The notes beneath the pieces are model-generated. The model had not been told where the DNA came from and searched no databases. It saw nothing but the letters and a program-made list of their open reading frames with translations. Below, piece after piece: positions 44,576-53,983 of a DNA stretch of 64,000 nt (the first letter of the stretch is position 1; each line of letters opens with the position of its first letter). The position numbers and the translations under genes were made by a program. Origin of the DNA: Campylobacter showae (GTDB taxonomy: Bacteria > Campylobacterota > Campylobacteria > Campylobacterales > Campylobacteraceae); the NCBI RefSeq assembly GCF_004803815.1, contig NZ_CP012544.1, positions 1,488,001 through 1,552,000 on the forward strand, read 5' to 3'.

Positions 44576-45274
44576 TTACTTATCCTTAAGCACCTTTTCG
44601 CGCCATTTTGAGCTTGATTTTTTATCCATCGCCATATCTTTAGACATCTCGGCCGCAGCCTCGAAGTTTTTCTGCACGCCCTCACTGCTGTTTTTGTATT
44701 TCACCGCGTTCGTGCCCTTTATACCTAAGCTCTGCGCCTCGCTAACCGCATCGATATTCGCTCCCAAAAATATAAACTCCCAGTCGTATTTTTCCTGCTT
44801 ATCGCTTATCATCTTTTTTATCTGCGCCTTTGAGTACTCCTTGCTCGAGTTTTCCTGTCCGTCGGTTACGATCACGAAAAGCACGGCTCTGTTTTTGGCG
44901 TAGATGTCCTCGACTTTTGAGATTTTGTTTATCGTATCGCCGACCGCGTCTAGTAGCGCGGTATTGCCGCCCGCGACATAGTCTTTGTTTGTTAGCTTCT
45001 CGACCTTTTTGATATCGGCTCTATCGTGCAGAGTTTTAAAATTCGTATCAAAAAGCACCGTCGTCACCTTGGCGTCCACGCCTGCTTCTTTTTGCTTGTC
45101 GATCATCGAGTTAAAGCCGCCGATAGTATCGCTTTCAAGCCCGCTCATCGAGCCTGATTTATCTAAGATAAGCACCATCTCAAGCTGTTTTGGTTCTGAT
45201 TTTTGCGGCGCTTCCTCGCTTTTAGCAAACGCAAACGCCCCGATAATCATCAACAAAAACGCGATTTTTTTCAT
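44576..45274 (-). CDS. Secreted von Willebrand factor A domain protein
   Basis: 232 residues from ATG 45274 (AAAGGAG upstream); upstream extension of the frame lacks support. A signal peptide (MKKIAFLLMIIGAFAFA) is followed by a VWA domain with the metal-ion site: DKSGSMS (about 40-46), a conserved threonine in GGNTALLDAV, and VTDGQEN. VWA domains bind partner proteins through a divalent cation. It is alone in its transcription unit. No membrane anchor or lipobox is seen, so it is likely periplasmic. Function unknown. Confidence 0.82.
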   Translation of the reverse strand: MKKIAFLLMIIGAFAFAKSEEAPQKSEPKQLEMVLILDKSGSMSGLESDTIGGFNSMIDKQKEAGVDAKVTTVLFDTNFKTLHDRADIKKVEKLTNKDYVAGGNTALLDAVGDTINKISKVEDIYAKNRAVLFVIVTDGQENSSKEYSKAQIKKMISDKQEKYDWEFIFLGANIDAVSEAQSLGIKGTNAVKYKNSSEGVQKNFEAAAEMSKDMAMDKKSSSKWREKVLKDK

Positions 45275-45493
45275 ATTTTCTCCTTTGAAAAATTTGGCTT
45301 GATTATAGCAAATTTTAAAGGCGTGACGGTAAATGCGAGGGAGCTTAAATTTGAGTTTTGTATTTTTGTTTACCCAAAACCCGGTCAAATTTACTTCAAA
45401 ATTTACGGCCGAATTTAAAGGCTAAATTTAGAAATTTAAGGCCCGAATCCGAGCCTTAAATTTGCTAAGTGACGCGGTCAAATCGCTTAAATT

Positions 45494-47011
45494 TTACTTT
45501 GTAGCGCTTATTTTAACGTAGCTGTTTAGCGCGCCTACATACGCTTTGGCGCTCGCCGTCATCGTGTCGATATCAAGTCCGTGTCCGATGACGGTTTTGC
45601 CGTTAAATTCGACCTTTACTACTACGTTTGCCAGCGCGTCTTTGCCTTGCGAAACGGCGTTTACCTTATAGTCTTTTAGTACGCCGTTTATGCCGCTTAG
45701 ACGGTCGATGACTTTAAATATCGCGTCTGCCGTACCGTTGCCAAGCGCCGCATCGCTCTTGATCTCGTCTGCGTGACGAAGCGTGATCGCCGCGCTGCTT
45801 AGGCCTTTGTTGCAGCTGCTTTGCGTGAGCGTCAAGAACTCGAAAACTTCGGGGATCTTGATGATCTCGCTCGTAACTAGCGCGCGCAAGTCGTCGTCAA
45901 AGACCTCTTTTTTCTTATCCGCTAGCGCCTTAAATTTCTCAAACGCCTCGTTTAGCGCGCTATCTTCGAGCTCAAAACCAAGGCTTACTAGCTTATCTTT
46001 AAAGGCGTGGCGACCCGAGTGTTTGCCTAGTATCAGCGAGTTTTTATCCAGTCCGATGCTCTCGGCGCTGATGATTTCGTAGGTTTCTTTATGTTTTAAC
46101 ACGCCGTCTTGGTGGATGCCGCTTTCGTGAGCGAAGGCGTTTTTGCCGACGATGGCTTTGTTTGGCTGCGGCTCGATGCCGATGATACCCGCTAGTAGGC
46201 GCGAGCTGGGATAAATTTCTTTATAAACTATGTCCGTGTAAAGCGGCGCGAATACGTCGCTGCGCGTCTTTATCGCCATCACAATCTCTTCAAGCGCGGC
46301 ATTTCCGGCACGCTCGCCGATGCCGTTTAGCGTGCACTCTACCTGCCTGGCGCCCGCTTTTATCGCAGCTAGCGAGTTTGCCGTAGCTAGGCCTAGGTCG
46401 TTGTGATTATGCACGGAAACGACTGCGCGACCGTTTATAAATTTAACCATTTCTCCTATGCGAGCGGTAATCTCCTCGGGATATAGATACCCCACGGTGT
46501 CTGGGATGTTGATCGTTTTTGCTCCGGCGTTTATAGCGGCGTCGCAAATTTCTTTTAAAAAGCTCATCTCGCTCCTGCACGCGTCCTCGCAGCTAAACTC
46601 GACGTCATCGCAGAAGGTTTTAGCGTATTCCACGGCTCGCACGGCACGCCTAATCACTTCATCTGGAGACATTTTTAGCTTAAACTCCATATGGATCGGG
46701 CTCGTAGCGATAAAGGTGTGGATGCGCCTATTTTTTGCCGGAGCTATAGCTTCGCCCGCAGCCTTTATATCGCCGTCCACGGCACGGGCGAGCGAACAGA
46801 TAGAGGCGTTTGAGGCTTGCTTGGCGATCTGATGTATCGCATCGAAATCGCCCCTACTAGCCGCAGCAAAACCAACCTCCATAACGTCTACGTTTAGGCG
46901 CTCTAGCTGGCGCGCGATACGGATTTTCTCCTCGGTATTCATTGATGCGCCGGGGCTTTGCTCGCCGTCTCGTAAAGTCGTATCAAATATTATTATTTTA
47001 TCATTGTTCAT
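45494..47011 (-). CDS. leuA: 2-isopropylmalate synthase
   Basis: 505 residues. It condenses 2-oxoisovalerate with acetyl-CoA, the first step of leucine synthesis. Catalytic domain: [15 protein letters not shown] (9-23), [16 protein letters not shown] with metal-binding HxH, and [10 protein letters not shown]; the C-terminal 110 residues form the leucine-feedback regulatory domain. A GGAT ribosome site lies before the ATG. It is preceded by a leucine-rich leader peptide (47082-47138), so expression is probably set by leucine supply. panB, also in this window, uses the same 2-oxoisovalerate precursor. Confidence 0.95.
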   Translation of the reverse strand: MNNDKIIIFDTTLRDGEQSPGASMNTEEKIRIARQLERLNVDVMEVGFAAASRGDFDAIHQIAKQASNASICSLARAVDGDIKAAGEAIAPAKNRRIHTFIATSPIHMEFKLKMSPDEVIRRAVRAVEYAKTFCDDVEFSCEDACRSEMSFLKEICDAAINAGAKTINIPDTVGYLYPEEITARIGEMVKFINGRAVVSVHNHNDLGLATANSLAAIKAGARQVECTLNGIGERAGNAALEEIVMAIKTRSDVFAPLYTDIVYKEIYPSSRLLAGIIGIEPQPNKAIVGKNAFAHESGIHQDGVLKHKETYEIISAESIGLDKNSLILGKHSGRHAFKDKLVSLGFELEDSALNEAFEKFKALADKKKEVFDDDLRALVTSEIIKIPEVFEFLTLTQSSCNKGLSSAAITLRHADEIKSDAALGNGTADAIFKVIDRLSGINGVLKDYKVNAVSQGKDALANVVVKVEFNGKTVIGHGLDIDTMTASAKAYVGALNSYVKISATK

Positions 47012-47081
47012 TTTTTATCCTTTTTGGGGTTTTTGTTTGTGTGGTTAAATTTTTATTATTAGGGTGTGAAAGAGTCGCTGC

Positions 47082-47138
47082 TTAGCGCAGCAGCAGAAGT
47101 AGAGAGAAAAATGCGTTAAATTTGACGTTGCCGTTCAT
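47082..47138 (-). CDS. leuL: leuA leader peptide (attenuation peptide)
   Basis: An 18-codon ORF reading MNGNVKFNAFFSLLLLLR, with five consecutive leucine codons (CTA CTT CTG CTG CTG) before CGC and the stop. Its ATG overlaps the pssA stop codon (ATGA), so it is translated by coupling. The leucine run overlaps a hairpin (GCTGC-GCTAA-GCAGC) that includes its stop codon, and leuA starts 70 bases later. Ribosome stalling at these codons under leucine shortage would alter the downstream RNA fold. No T-run terminator is seen, so the mechanism may be Rho-dependent or translational. Confidence 0.8.
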   Translation of the reverse strand: MNGNVKFNAFFSLLLLLR

Positions 47139-47914
47139 TCGCTCTCCTTTTGGTTTTTTTTGTTTTTACATCTCATAAAAACATAGCGGATTATACCGTA
47201 AGAAACATAAACGCTCATTAAAGCCGTAACCGCCTCGATCGGGTAGATATAAATAACCGAAAACGCGACCGTAAGGCCGACTAATATGCGTAAAAAATGG
47301 GCTTTTTTTAGATCGATTTTTTTAAAGCTAGGGTAGCGGATGTTGCTTACCATCAAAACGGAAAGCAAAATTTGCAAAAACAGCAAAAACCACTCGGCAC
47401 TTCTAGTAAAATCATACTCCAAGCTCAGCCCAACCCAAAATGCAGACACAATGGCCGCCGTTGGTATCGGAAGGCCGATAAAAACAGACGGCTCGTAGGT
47501 GCCGGTCATTACGTTAAACCGAGCAAGTCTAATAGCACCAAAAACTACAAACAGTGCAGCGACTAGCGAACCCAAACGCCCAAAGCTGTGTCCGACCGTA
47601 AAGTAAAAAAGCATCGCGGGCGCGACGCCGAAAGCTATAATATCGGCAAGACTGTCAAACTCCACGCCGAATTTTGACGTAGTTTTGGTTAGCCTCGCTA
47701 CTCGCCCATCAAGTCCGTCCAGAAAAAGAGACAAAACGATGTAAATAATAGCCTTAAAAAAGTAGCCGTTAGCCTCCTCGACTAGTCCTGCGCTGGCCGC
47801 GATGTAGCCGCGGACGGAAGCGATGATACTGATGATACCCAAAAAGGCCGAAGCCGCCGTGAATAAATTCGGCAAAATATACATTAACTGAAGTTTATGC
47901 TGATTGTCTTGCAT
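47135..47914 (-). CDS. pssA: CDP-diacylglycerol-serine O-phosphatidyltransferase
   Basis: 259 residues, membrane-bound. It makes phosphatidylserine from CDP-diacylglycerol and serine. The CDP-alcohol phosphotransferase motif is clear: DGLDGRVARLTKTTSKFGVEFDSLAD (D-G-x2-A-R-x8-G-x3-D-x3-D form), and several hydrophobic helices follow. It overlaps psd by 20 bases, so phosphatidylethanolamine synthesis is encoded as a pair. The start of the leuA leader peptide lies inside its stop codon. Confidence 0.95.
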   Translation of the reverse strand: MQDNQHKLQLMYILPNLFTAASAFLGIISIIASVRGYIAASAGLVEEANGYFFKAIIYIVLSLFLDGLDGRVARLTKTTSKFGVEFDSLADIIAFGVAPAMLFYFTVGHSFGRLGSLVAALFVVFGAIRLARFNVMTGTYEPSVFIGLPIPTAAIVSAFWVGLSLEYDFTRSAEWFLLFLQILLSVLMVSNIRYPSFKKIDLKKAHFLRILVGLTVAFSVIYIYPIEAVTALMSVYVSYGIIRYVFMRCKNKKNQKESE

Positions 47915-48539
47915 CTTTTTCCTCGTAGCTAAAAAACCCTAAAATGCCCGCGCTTGCCACTTTTTCGCCAACGCTAACGCTTATTCTCGTATTTGCGGGT
48001 AGTATCAGAACCACCTCGCCGCTACCTAAAAAGCCAAATCTCCTGCCCGTCTTTAGACGGCTAAAATTTTCAAAAGAAATACCCTTACTAAGAGATCCGG
48101 CGATGACGCGGATCGCAAATTTATTATCTAAATTTTTACATACGAACAAGGCTCGTTCGTTTAAATTTTTAGAAGGCTCCATAGCGTTGCACAAAAACAG
48201 GCCGTGCCTCCGCCTGAATTCCAAAAGCTCCATATCGCAAGGAGCCCTGAGCGCACCTGCGTCAAACACGCCCTTACGGATAGTTATGGCTACACACTGA
48301 GTATCAAAATAGTAAATTTTATCTATGCTTTTTATCTTACCGTCGATCGGGCTAAGCACGGCGTACGCATCGTCGCTACCTAGCGCTCGCTCCGGGTTTC
48401 TAAACCAAAATACGCAAAGCGCAAAAAGCGCGAAAAATAAAATTTGACATACGCCCAAAACCAGCGCAAGCAAAAGCAAAAGCCCTAAAACGAAGACGTA
48501 TTTGTAGCCCTGTTTTGCGATTAGCCCGATGTTTTGCAT
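47895..48539 (-). CDS. psd: Phosphatidylserine decarboxylase
   Basis: 214 residues, the short (type II) form. It decarboxylates phosphatidylserine to phosphatidylethanolamine; the proenzyme cleaves itself at the serine of the LGS motif, here GFLGSGEVVLILP (about residues 173-185), which becomes the pyruvoyl group. The N-terminal 45 residues form a membrane hairpin (VFVLGLLLLLALVLGVCQILFF). It lies between ftsH and pssA, as in C. jejuni. Confidence 0.93.
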   Translation of the reverse strand: MQNIGLIAKQGYKYVFVLGLLLLLALVLGVCQILFFALFALCVFWFRNPERALGSDDAYAVLSPIDGKIKSIDKIYYFDTQCVAITIRKGVFDAGALRAPCDMELLEFRRRHGLFLCNAMEPSKNLNERALFVCKNLDNKFAIRVIAGSLSKGISFENFSRLKTGRRFGFLGSGEVVLILPANTRISVSVGEKVASAGILGFFSYEEKDARQSA

Positions 48540-48543
48540 ATCT

Positions 48544-50472
48544 TTACGCTTGTTCCTCTTTGTTTTCTTCTAAATTTACGAGCCTGCTAGGCATCCCGCG
48601 CTCTTTTTCATAGTTTGCGATAATCTCTCTAACCTTCGCTCCCTCGATAGTTTCCTCTTCGTAAAGCGCCTCAACCATCTTTTCTATCGCATCGCCGTAG
48701 GTTCGCAGCGTCTCAAGCACGTGTTTATAGCGCTCATCAAGCGTGGTTTTAATAAATTCATCTACCTTTTCCGCCGTCCTGTCACTATAGTCTCTATCGG
48801 CCTGACCGCCGGCCAGGAAAGTACTGCGGCGCTTTTCAAGCACCATAAGTCCAGCGATATCACTCATGCCGTATATCGAGATCATCGAGCGAAGTATATC
48901 GGTCGCGCGCTCTAGGTCGTTGCCCGCACCGGTTGAAATCTCTTTTATAAAGACCTCTTCCGCCGCGCGTCCGGCTAGAAGCACGTCTACTTCGGCCATA
49001 AGCTCGTGACGCTGCATCATAAATTTATTCTCTTCAGGCGTATGGAGCGTGTATCCCAGTGCCGCAAGCCCGCGCGGTATTATCGATACTTTGGTGACTC
49101 TGTTTGCGCCTTTGGTGGTCTCTGCTATGAGTGCGTGTCCGCTCTCGTGATAGGCCACGATGCGCTTTTCTTTCGGATTTATGCGGCGAGATTTTTTCTC
49201 AAGACCAGCGATCGCTCTCTCAACGGCCTCGAGCAAATCAGCCTGCTCGACTTTGCCTTTTTCTTTTCTGCCCGCTAGTAGCGCGGCTTCGTTTATGATG
49301 TTGGCTAGATCCGCTCCCGCAAGGCCCGCCGTCATGCGCGCGATATCCTCGATACTAACGCTATGATCTAGCTTAATATCTTTTATATGTACGCGTAAAA
49401 TTTCGATCCTGCCTTTAAAATCAGGCTTATCGACGAGCACCTGCCTGTCAAATCTACCCGGCCTTAAAAGCGCGGCGTCAAGCACCTCTGGACGGTTCGT
49501 CGCGGCAAGTACGATAACCGGCGACGCATCCGAGCTAAAGCCGTCCATCTCGGCTAGAAGCTGGTTTAGCGTTTGCTCGCGCTCGTCGTTTCCGCCGATC
49601 ATTCCGCTAGCTGCGCGACTTTTGCCGATAGCGTCGATCTCGTCTATAAAGACGATCGCCGGGGCTTCTTTTTTCGCATTTTCAAAAAGATCTCTCACGC
49701 GACTAGCGCCCACGCCGACGAACATCTCGATAAAGCTTGATCCCGAAACCGAGAAAAACGGCACGTCCGCTTCGCCCGCGACGGCCTTTGCAAGTAGGGT
49801 TTTACCCGTACCCGGAGGTCCAACTAAAAGCACGCCTTTTGGGATTTTGGCGCCCAAATTTATATATCTATCCGGATGCTTTAGAAAATCCACAATCTCT
49901 TTAACTTCTTCTTTTGCTTCCTGTACGCCTGCTACGTCGGCAAATTTAACCTTCGGTTTTTCCGAGTTTACTAGCTTTTTAGAGCTTCCCATTCCAAGGA
50001 TACCGCCGCCCATGTTTCGCTGCATGCGGCTAGCCAAAAACATCCAAATTCCAAAGAAAATAAAAATAGGAAGCACCCACGAAAAGAGCATTTCGGTAAA
50101 CCAGTTCGTCTCGCTATACGCTCCATAAGGGATCTTTTGCTCCTCCAAAATCGGCACTAGCGTTGGGTCGTTTACTCTTTTGGCAAAGTATGTTCTGCCG
50201 CCGTTATCCACGGCTTTTATCGAGGTTTCGGAGATGCCCACCTGCGCTACTTGCTTGTTTTTTATCATCTCTTTTATCTCGGAGTACGAGGTACTTTTTG
50301 AGCCGGCCGCGCTCTGTCCTAGTAGCGTACCGTCCATCTCGCCGCCTCCGAGCCCGCGAAATGCCACCACTATTATGATAGCAAAAATGGCGAAAATCAA
50401 AATCGGATTTTTATTAAAAAAATTATTTCCACCATTATTTAAATTTTTATCATCGTTTTTTCTATTATCCAT
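48544..50472 (-). CDS. ftsH: ATP-dependent zinc metalloprotease FtsH
   Basis: 642 residues. Membrane AAA+ protease that degrades misfolded membrane proteins and regulators. Two N-terminal membrane helices (about 26-42 and 124-146) flank a periplasmic domain; then Walker A GPPGTGKT, Walker [12 protein letters not shown], the second region of homology [21 protein letters not shown], and the zinc site HESGH with the distant Asp in the peptidase domain. Starts 18 bases after prmA. Length is typical. Confidence 0.97.
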   Translation of the reverse strand: MDNRKNDDKNLNNGGNNFFNKNPILIFAIFAIIIVVAFRGLGGGEMDGTLLGQSAAGSKSTSYSEIKEMIKNKQVAQVGISETSIKAVDNGGRTYFAKRVNDPTLVPILEEQKIPYGAYSETNWFTEMLFSWVLPIFIFFGIWMFLASRMQRNMGGGILGMGSSKKLVNSEKPKVKFADVAGVQEAKEEVKEIVDFLKHPDRYINLGAKIPKGVLLVGPPGTGKTLLAKAVAGEADVPFFSVSGSSFIEMFVGVGASRVRDLFENAKKEAPAIVFIDEIDAIGKSRAASGMIGGNDEREQTLNQLLAEMDGFSSDASPVIVLAATNRPEVLDAALLRPGRFDRQVLVDKPDFKGRIEILRVHIKDIKLDHSVSIEDIARMTAGLAGADLANIINEAALLAGRKEKGKVEQADLLEAVERAIAGLEKKSRRINPKEKRIVAYHESGHALIAETTKGANRVTKVSIIPRGLAALGYTLHTPEENKFMMQRHELMAEVDVLLAGRAAEEVFIKEISTGAGNDLERATDILRSMISIYGMSDIAGLMVLEKRRSTFLAGGQADRDYSDRTAEKVDEFIKTTLDERYKHVLETLRTYGDAIEKMVEALYEEETIEGAKVREIIANYEKERGMPSRLVNLEENKEEQA

Positions 50473-50490
50473 TATCTTCCTTAAATTATT

Positions 50491-51321
50491 TTACGCTTTT
50501 TGAAATACGAAGCTTTTCCACTCGTTTTTGGTTTGATTTTCTACCAGTTTGAGCGACGAAAAAGCCTCTAAAATTCGCGTTTCGTATTTATCCAAAACGC
50601 CTGCTAAAACAAGATATGATCTCTCTTTTAGCAAATTTATCAGATCATTTTTTAGCATTAGTATCACGTCGGCGATTATGTTTGCGACGACGACGTCGTA
50701 TTTTTTATCCAAATTCGCCACCGAACCGGTCCAAATTTGATTAAATTTAACTCCGTTTAGCTCGGCGTTTTTATGCGAGCTTTGCACTGCTTGCTCGTCC
50801 GTATCGCAGGCATCCGTGACGCATCCTAGCTTTGCTAGGGCGATGCTTAGTATTCCGCTTCCGCAGCCTACATCAAGCGCACTCATACCGTTTGCGGCAT
50901 ATTTTTGCAGATACTCTATGCAAGCGCTCGTACTCTCGTGGTGACCCGAACCAAAGGCAAGAGCGGGGTCGATGATGATATTTTCAAACCCGTCTTTAGA
51001 CTCTTCCCAGCTTGGGTGAATGTAAAATTTACCGATCTCTATCGGTCTTACGTTTTTTTTGTATTCGTTTAGCCAGTCTTTATTTTCTTTTTGGCTTTTT
51101 GTTATCTTAAATTCGATCTCGCGGCCGAGCGCATTTTGTAGAGATTTTGCGTATTCTTGCAGGCCAAATTCCACTTCGTCTAGCTCGTCTTCGTCTCGGA
51201 TGATAAACCCGCCCGTAGTCTCCTGCGTGCAAGTAACGCCCAAAGAAAAAACTAGATCTTCGAAAAGCTCGCGAAGCTCCTGCGAGCAAAGAACTTCAAG
51301 CTCGTAAAATTTATCTTTCAA
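50491..51321 (-). CDS. prmA: Ribosomal protein L11 methyltransferase
   Basis: 276 residues. It trimethylates ribosomal protein L11. The C-terminal class I methyltransferase domain shows DPALAFGSGHHEST (substrate/SAM region), then SAM motif I ALDVGCGSGILSIALAKLG and motif IV VVANIIADV. The N-terminal 100 residues are the L11-binding ferredoxin-like domain. It lies between cheY and ftsH with short gaps, as in C. jejuni Cj1116-1118. Confidence 0.93.
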   Translation of the reverse strand: MKDKFYELEVLCSQELRELFEDLVFSLGVTCTQETTGGFIIRDEDELDEVEFGLQEYAKSLQNALGREIEFKITKSQKENKDWLNEYKKNVRPIEIGKFYIHPSWEESKDGFENIIIDPALAFGSGHHESTSACIEYLQKYAANGMSALDVGCGSGILSIALAKLGCVTDACDTDEQAVQSSHKNAELNGVKFNQIWTGSVANLDKKYDVVVANIIADVILMLKNDLINLLKERSYLVLAGVLDKYETRILEAFSSLKLVENQTKNEWKSFVFQKA

Positions 51322-51334
51322 AATTTACGCTCTT

Positions 51335-51700
51335 TTAGCCCAAAACGTCTTCAAGTTTTTCTTTTAAAACTTGCGGCGTAAACGGCTTTACGATGTAGTT
51401 ATTGACGCCTGCTTTTAGCGCGGTTATGACTTCGGCCTTACCGCCCTCGGTCGTTACCATGATGATAGGCATATCGACGTATTTTGCCTCGGCGCGGACT
51501 TTTTTTACGAGTTCAAGGCCGTTCATCTCAGGCATATTCCAGTCGGTGATAAGCACGTTTATATCGCTATGTTGGCCTAAAATTTGCCACGCTTCGGCTC
51601 CGTGCTCGGCCTCTAAAATTTCCTGATGCCCGAGCCTTTGTAGGGTGTTTTTTATGATTCTTCTCATAGTAGAGCTGTCGTCGACTACTAGTATTTTCAC
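51335..51700 (-). CDS. cheY: Chemotaxis response regulator CheY
   Basis: 121-residue stand-alone receiver. The acidic pocket Asp7/Asp8, phosphorylated Asp53 (ITDWNMPEMNG), Thr83 and Lys105 (IVKPFTP) are all present. Phospho-CheY binds the flagellar switch to change rotation. It begins the cheY-prmA-ftsH-psd-pssA run; the 66-base gap upstream, after hisA, is long enough for its own promoter. Confidence 0.95.
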   Translation of the reverse strand: MKILVVDDSSTMRRIIKNTLQRLGHQEILEAEHGAEAWQILGQHSDINVLITDWNMPEMNGLELVKKVRAEAKYVDMPIIMVTTEGGKAEVITALKAGVNNYIVKPFTPQVLKEKLEDVLG

Positions 51701-51766
51701 AATCGTATCCTTTTTTAAAAAATATCCAATTCTAGCAAATTTTATATTTAAATTTACTTTAAAATT

Positions 51767-52480
51767 TTAGCGACCCAGTTTAAAGGCCTCTTTTAGATCA
51801 AGCGTCCCCTCGTAGTACGCCTTGCCTACGATAGCTCCGTAGACGTCTCCCGCGCGCATAAGCGCCTCAATATCGGAGATATCTTTTACGCCGCCGCTTG
51901 CGATCGTATTTATACCGCTTGCCTTTGCGATTTGCGATGTAAATTCCACATTCACGCCGCTAAGAGTGCCGTCTTTTGAGATGTCGGTGCAGATTACCGC
52001 TTCGACTCCGGCTCCGGCAAATTTAGTCGCTAGCTCGGTTGCCCTCATCTGCGACACCTCCGCCCAGCCCTGCACGGCGACGAAGCCGTCTTTGGCATCT
52101 ATGCCGACGGCGACGCGGTATTTTTGTGCCATTTCTTTAGTAAAATTGGGATCTTTTAGCGCTACCGAACCCAAGATAACGCGCGTTATACCGCTATCAA
52201 GGTAGCTTTTGATGCGCGCTTCGTCGCGTATCCCGCCGCCGATTTGGATTTGCAAATTTGCGGCTTTTGCGATCTTTTCTACAGTTTTTAGATTTACCGC
52301 TTCACCCGCAAACGCCCCGTCAAGATCGACGACATGAAGCCACTTTGCGCCCATATATTCAAACCTTTTGGCTAGCTCCCACGGTGCGTCCGAGTAGATT
52401 TTGGCGCTACTCATCTCGCCTTTAAAAAGCCGAACAGCCTTGCCCTCTTTCAAATCTATCGCAGGGAAAATTTCCATCAC
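51767..52480 (-). CDS. hisA: ProFAR isomerase (HisA)
   Basis: 237 residues, a TIM barrel catalysing the Amadori rearrangement of ProFAR to PRFAR in histidine synthesis. The catalytic Asp8 is in [15 protein letters not shown], the second Asp in [12 protein letters not shown], and phosphate sites in [10 protein letters not shown] and IASGGV. It overlaps hisH by four bases. hisF is not in this window, so HisH must pair with a distant product. Confidence 0.95.
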   Translation of the reverse strand: MMEIFPAIDLKEGKAVRLFKGEMSSAKIYSDAPWELAKRFEYMGAKWLHVVDLDGAFAGEAVNLKTVEKIAKAANLQIQIGGGIRDEARIKSYLDSGITRVILGSVALKDPNFTKEMAQKYRVAVGIDAKDGFVAVQGWAEVSQMRATELATKFAGAGVEAVICTDISKDGTLSGVNVEFTSQIAKASGINTIASGGVKDISDIEALMRAGDVYGAIVGKAYYEGTLDLKEAFKLGR

Positions 52481-53088
52481 ATCTCTCCGAAATTTCGTAA
52501 AATTTTTAGCCCCGTTTCATGGCTCTTTTCGGGGTGCGGCTGAAAACCGAAAATGTTATCTTTGCACACCGCGCTTACGAATTTATAGCCGTATTCGCTA
52601 AAGCCAAGCGCCGCATCGTCCCCGCAAACTACGTGATAAGAGTGCACGAAGTATAAATACTCGCTAGCCGCCAGATCCTTATTTATCGGCGTTTGTTTGG
52701 TAAAATTTATCGTATTCCACCCCGTGTGAGGCACCTTTAGCGGAGCGTCAAATTTAGACGGGTCAAATTTAACAACTCGTCCTTTTACGAGTCCAAGGCC
52801 CTCATTTACGCCAAACTCCTCGCTTTGCTCAAAAAGTAGCTGCATACCAAGACAAATGCCCAAAAACGGCTTTCCGCAGGCTACGGCTTCTTTTATCGCG
52901 GGGATAAAATTTCTATCTTTTAGCTTATCCATCGCTTCGCCAAAAGCTCCGACGCCAGGCAAAATAATCTTGTCAAATTTACCCAGTTCCTCGCCGCGAC
53001 CGACGAGTTTCGCCTTTAAATTTAAACTCTCAAACGCGTTTAAAACGCTTCTTAAATTTCCCGCGCCGTAGTCGATGATGCCGATCAA
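52477..53088 (-). CDS. hisH: Imidazole glycerol phosphate synthase glutaminase subunit
   Basis: 203 residues. It releases ammonia from glutamine for HisF. Class I amidotransferase triad: nucleophile Cys in [14 protein letters not shown], and His-Glu in [10 protein letters not shown]; the N-terminal [14 protein letters not shown] is characteristic of HisH. It overlaps both hisA and the upstream pglG by four bases, so it appears to be transcribed as an extension of the pgl operon. I recall no hisHA at this place in C. jejuni. Confidence 0.95.
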   Translation of the reverse strand: MIGIIDYGAGNLRSVLNAFESLNLKAKLVGRGEELGKFDKIILPGVGAFGEAMDKLKDRNFIPAIKEAVACGKPFLGICLGMQLLFEQSEEFGVNEGLGLVKGRVVKFDPSKFDAPLKVPHTGWNTINFTKQTPINKDLAASEYLYFVHSYHVVCGDDAALGFSEYGYKFVSAVCKDNIFGFQPHPEKSHETGLKILRNFGEM

Positions 53089-53981
53089 TGCGAGCTCCTT
53101 TGCTTGGTAGCAAAAAGATAGATGCTAAGCGCGATCATCAATATCGCAACGCCGCCGATGAGATAGATCGCGTTTATGATGTGATCGGGCGCCGTGATGG
53201 CAAATTTAAACACGAGCATCAGCGCCTCGATAGCAAGCGCGATGATGATCGACCCGATAAATCTAATCATCGTTTTGTTTTCCATATCTTCATTGCGCTT
53301 GCTTTTACCCAGCACCTCTTCTTCAAATATCGCTTTAACCAGATCAAAGATCGCAAGCGCCAGCGTCAGCACGATCGTGTGCTCAAACATCTTTTCTACT
53401 TCGATATTTAAAAGATCATTAGCCAAAAGCCCCTTGAGCGCGTCGGCGAACAAAAACAAGGCTATGGTAAAAAGCGCGACCGAAAATGCGGCGTAAACGA
53501 CCTTAAGAAATTTACCGAAGTAGCTCTCTAGCTTGCCGTGGGAGACGATGGTTAGGATATTTTCTAGCGAAACGTCGATACACGCGACGAATTTTAGCTC
53601 GCCTTTGTCGTCATATATCGGAGTGGACGCCGTTACGCACAGCTCGCCCGTGAGCGAGGACGGGTACGGGTCGCTTAGTACGCAGCGCTTCTCGCGAACC
53701 GCGGTGTAATAATAAGACTTATTGCTACAGTTTTCGCCGCCGCCGGCTTTGTATTTTTCATTTAAGCTCACGGCGTCGCCTATTTGCACGCCGTTTGCGT
53801 CAAGCACGTAAAACGCGTCAAAGCCCTCTATCTCGTGCGCCATTTTATCAAAGCCGCTTTTTATCGACTCGGCGTTTACCCCCGGCAGCCTGTTTGGCAA
53901 ATTTTTACTAAAAAGATAGCATATATAGGCTCTAGCCTTGTATCTTAACTCCGAAAACCTATGTATATCTTGTAACGTCAA
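53085..53981 (-). CDS. pglG: PglG-like membrane protein with extracytoplasmic sensor (Cache/PDC-like) domain
   Basis: 298 residues, the length of C. jejuni PglG (Cj1119c), and in the same place beside pglF. Residues about 30-150 form a PAS-like Cache/PDC domain (DAFYVLDANGVQIGDAV, then CSNKSYYYTAVREKRCVLSDPYPSSL, CVTASTPIYDDKGELKFVACIDVSLENI). Three or four membrane helices follow (165-185, 200-218, 239-262 and 270-292). No signalling output domain is present. Its role in glycosylation is not known; the domain hints at small-ligand sensing. Confidence 0.8.
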   Translation of the reverse strand: MTLQDIHRFSELRYKARAYICYLFSKNLPNRLPGVNAESIKSGFDKMAHEIEGFDAFYVLDANGVQIGDAVSLNEKYKAGGGENCSNKSYYYTAVREKRCVLSDPYPSSLTGELCVTASTPIYDDKGELKFVACIDVSLENILTIVSHGKLESYFGKFLKVVYAAFSVALFTIALFLFADALKGLLANDLLNIEVEKMFEHTIVLTLALAIFDLVKAIFEEEVLGKSKRNEDMENKTMIRFIGSIIIALAIEALMLVFKFAITAPDHIINAIYLIGGVAILMIALSIYLFATKQRSSH

Positions 53982-53983
53982 AT

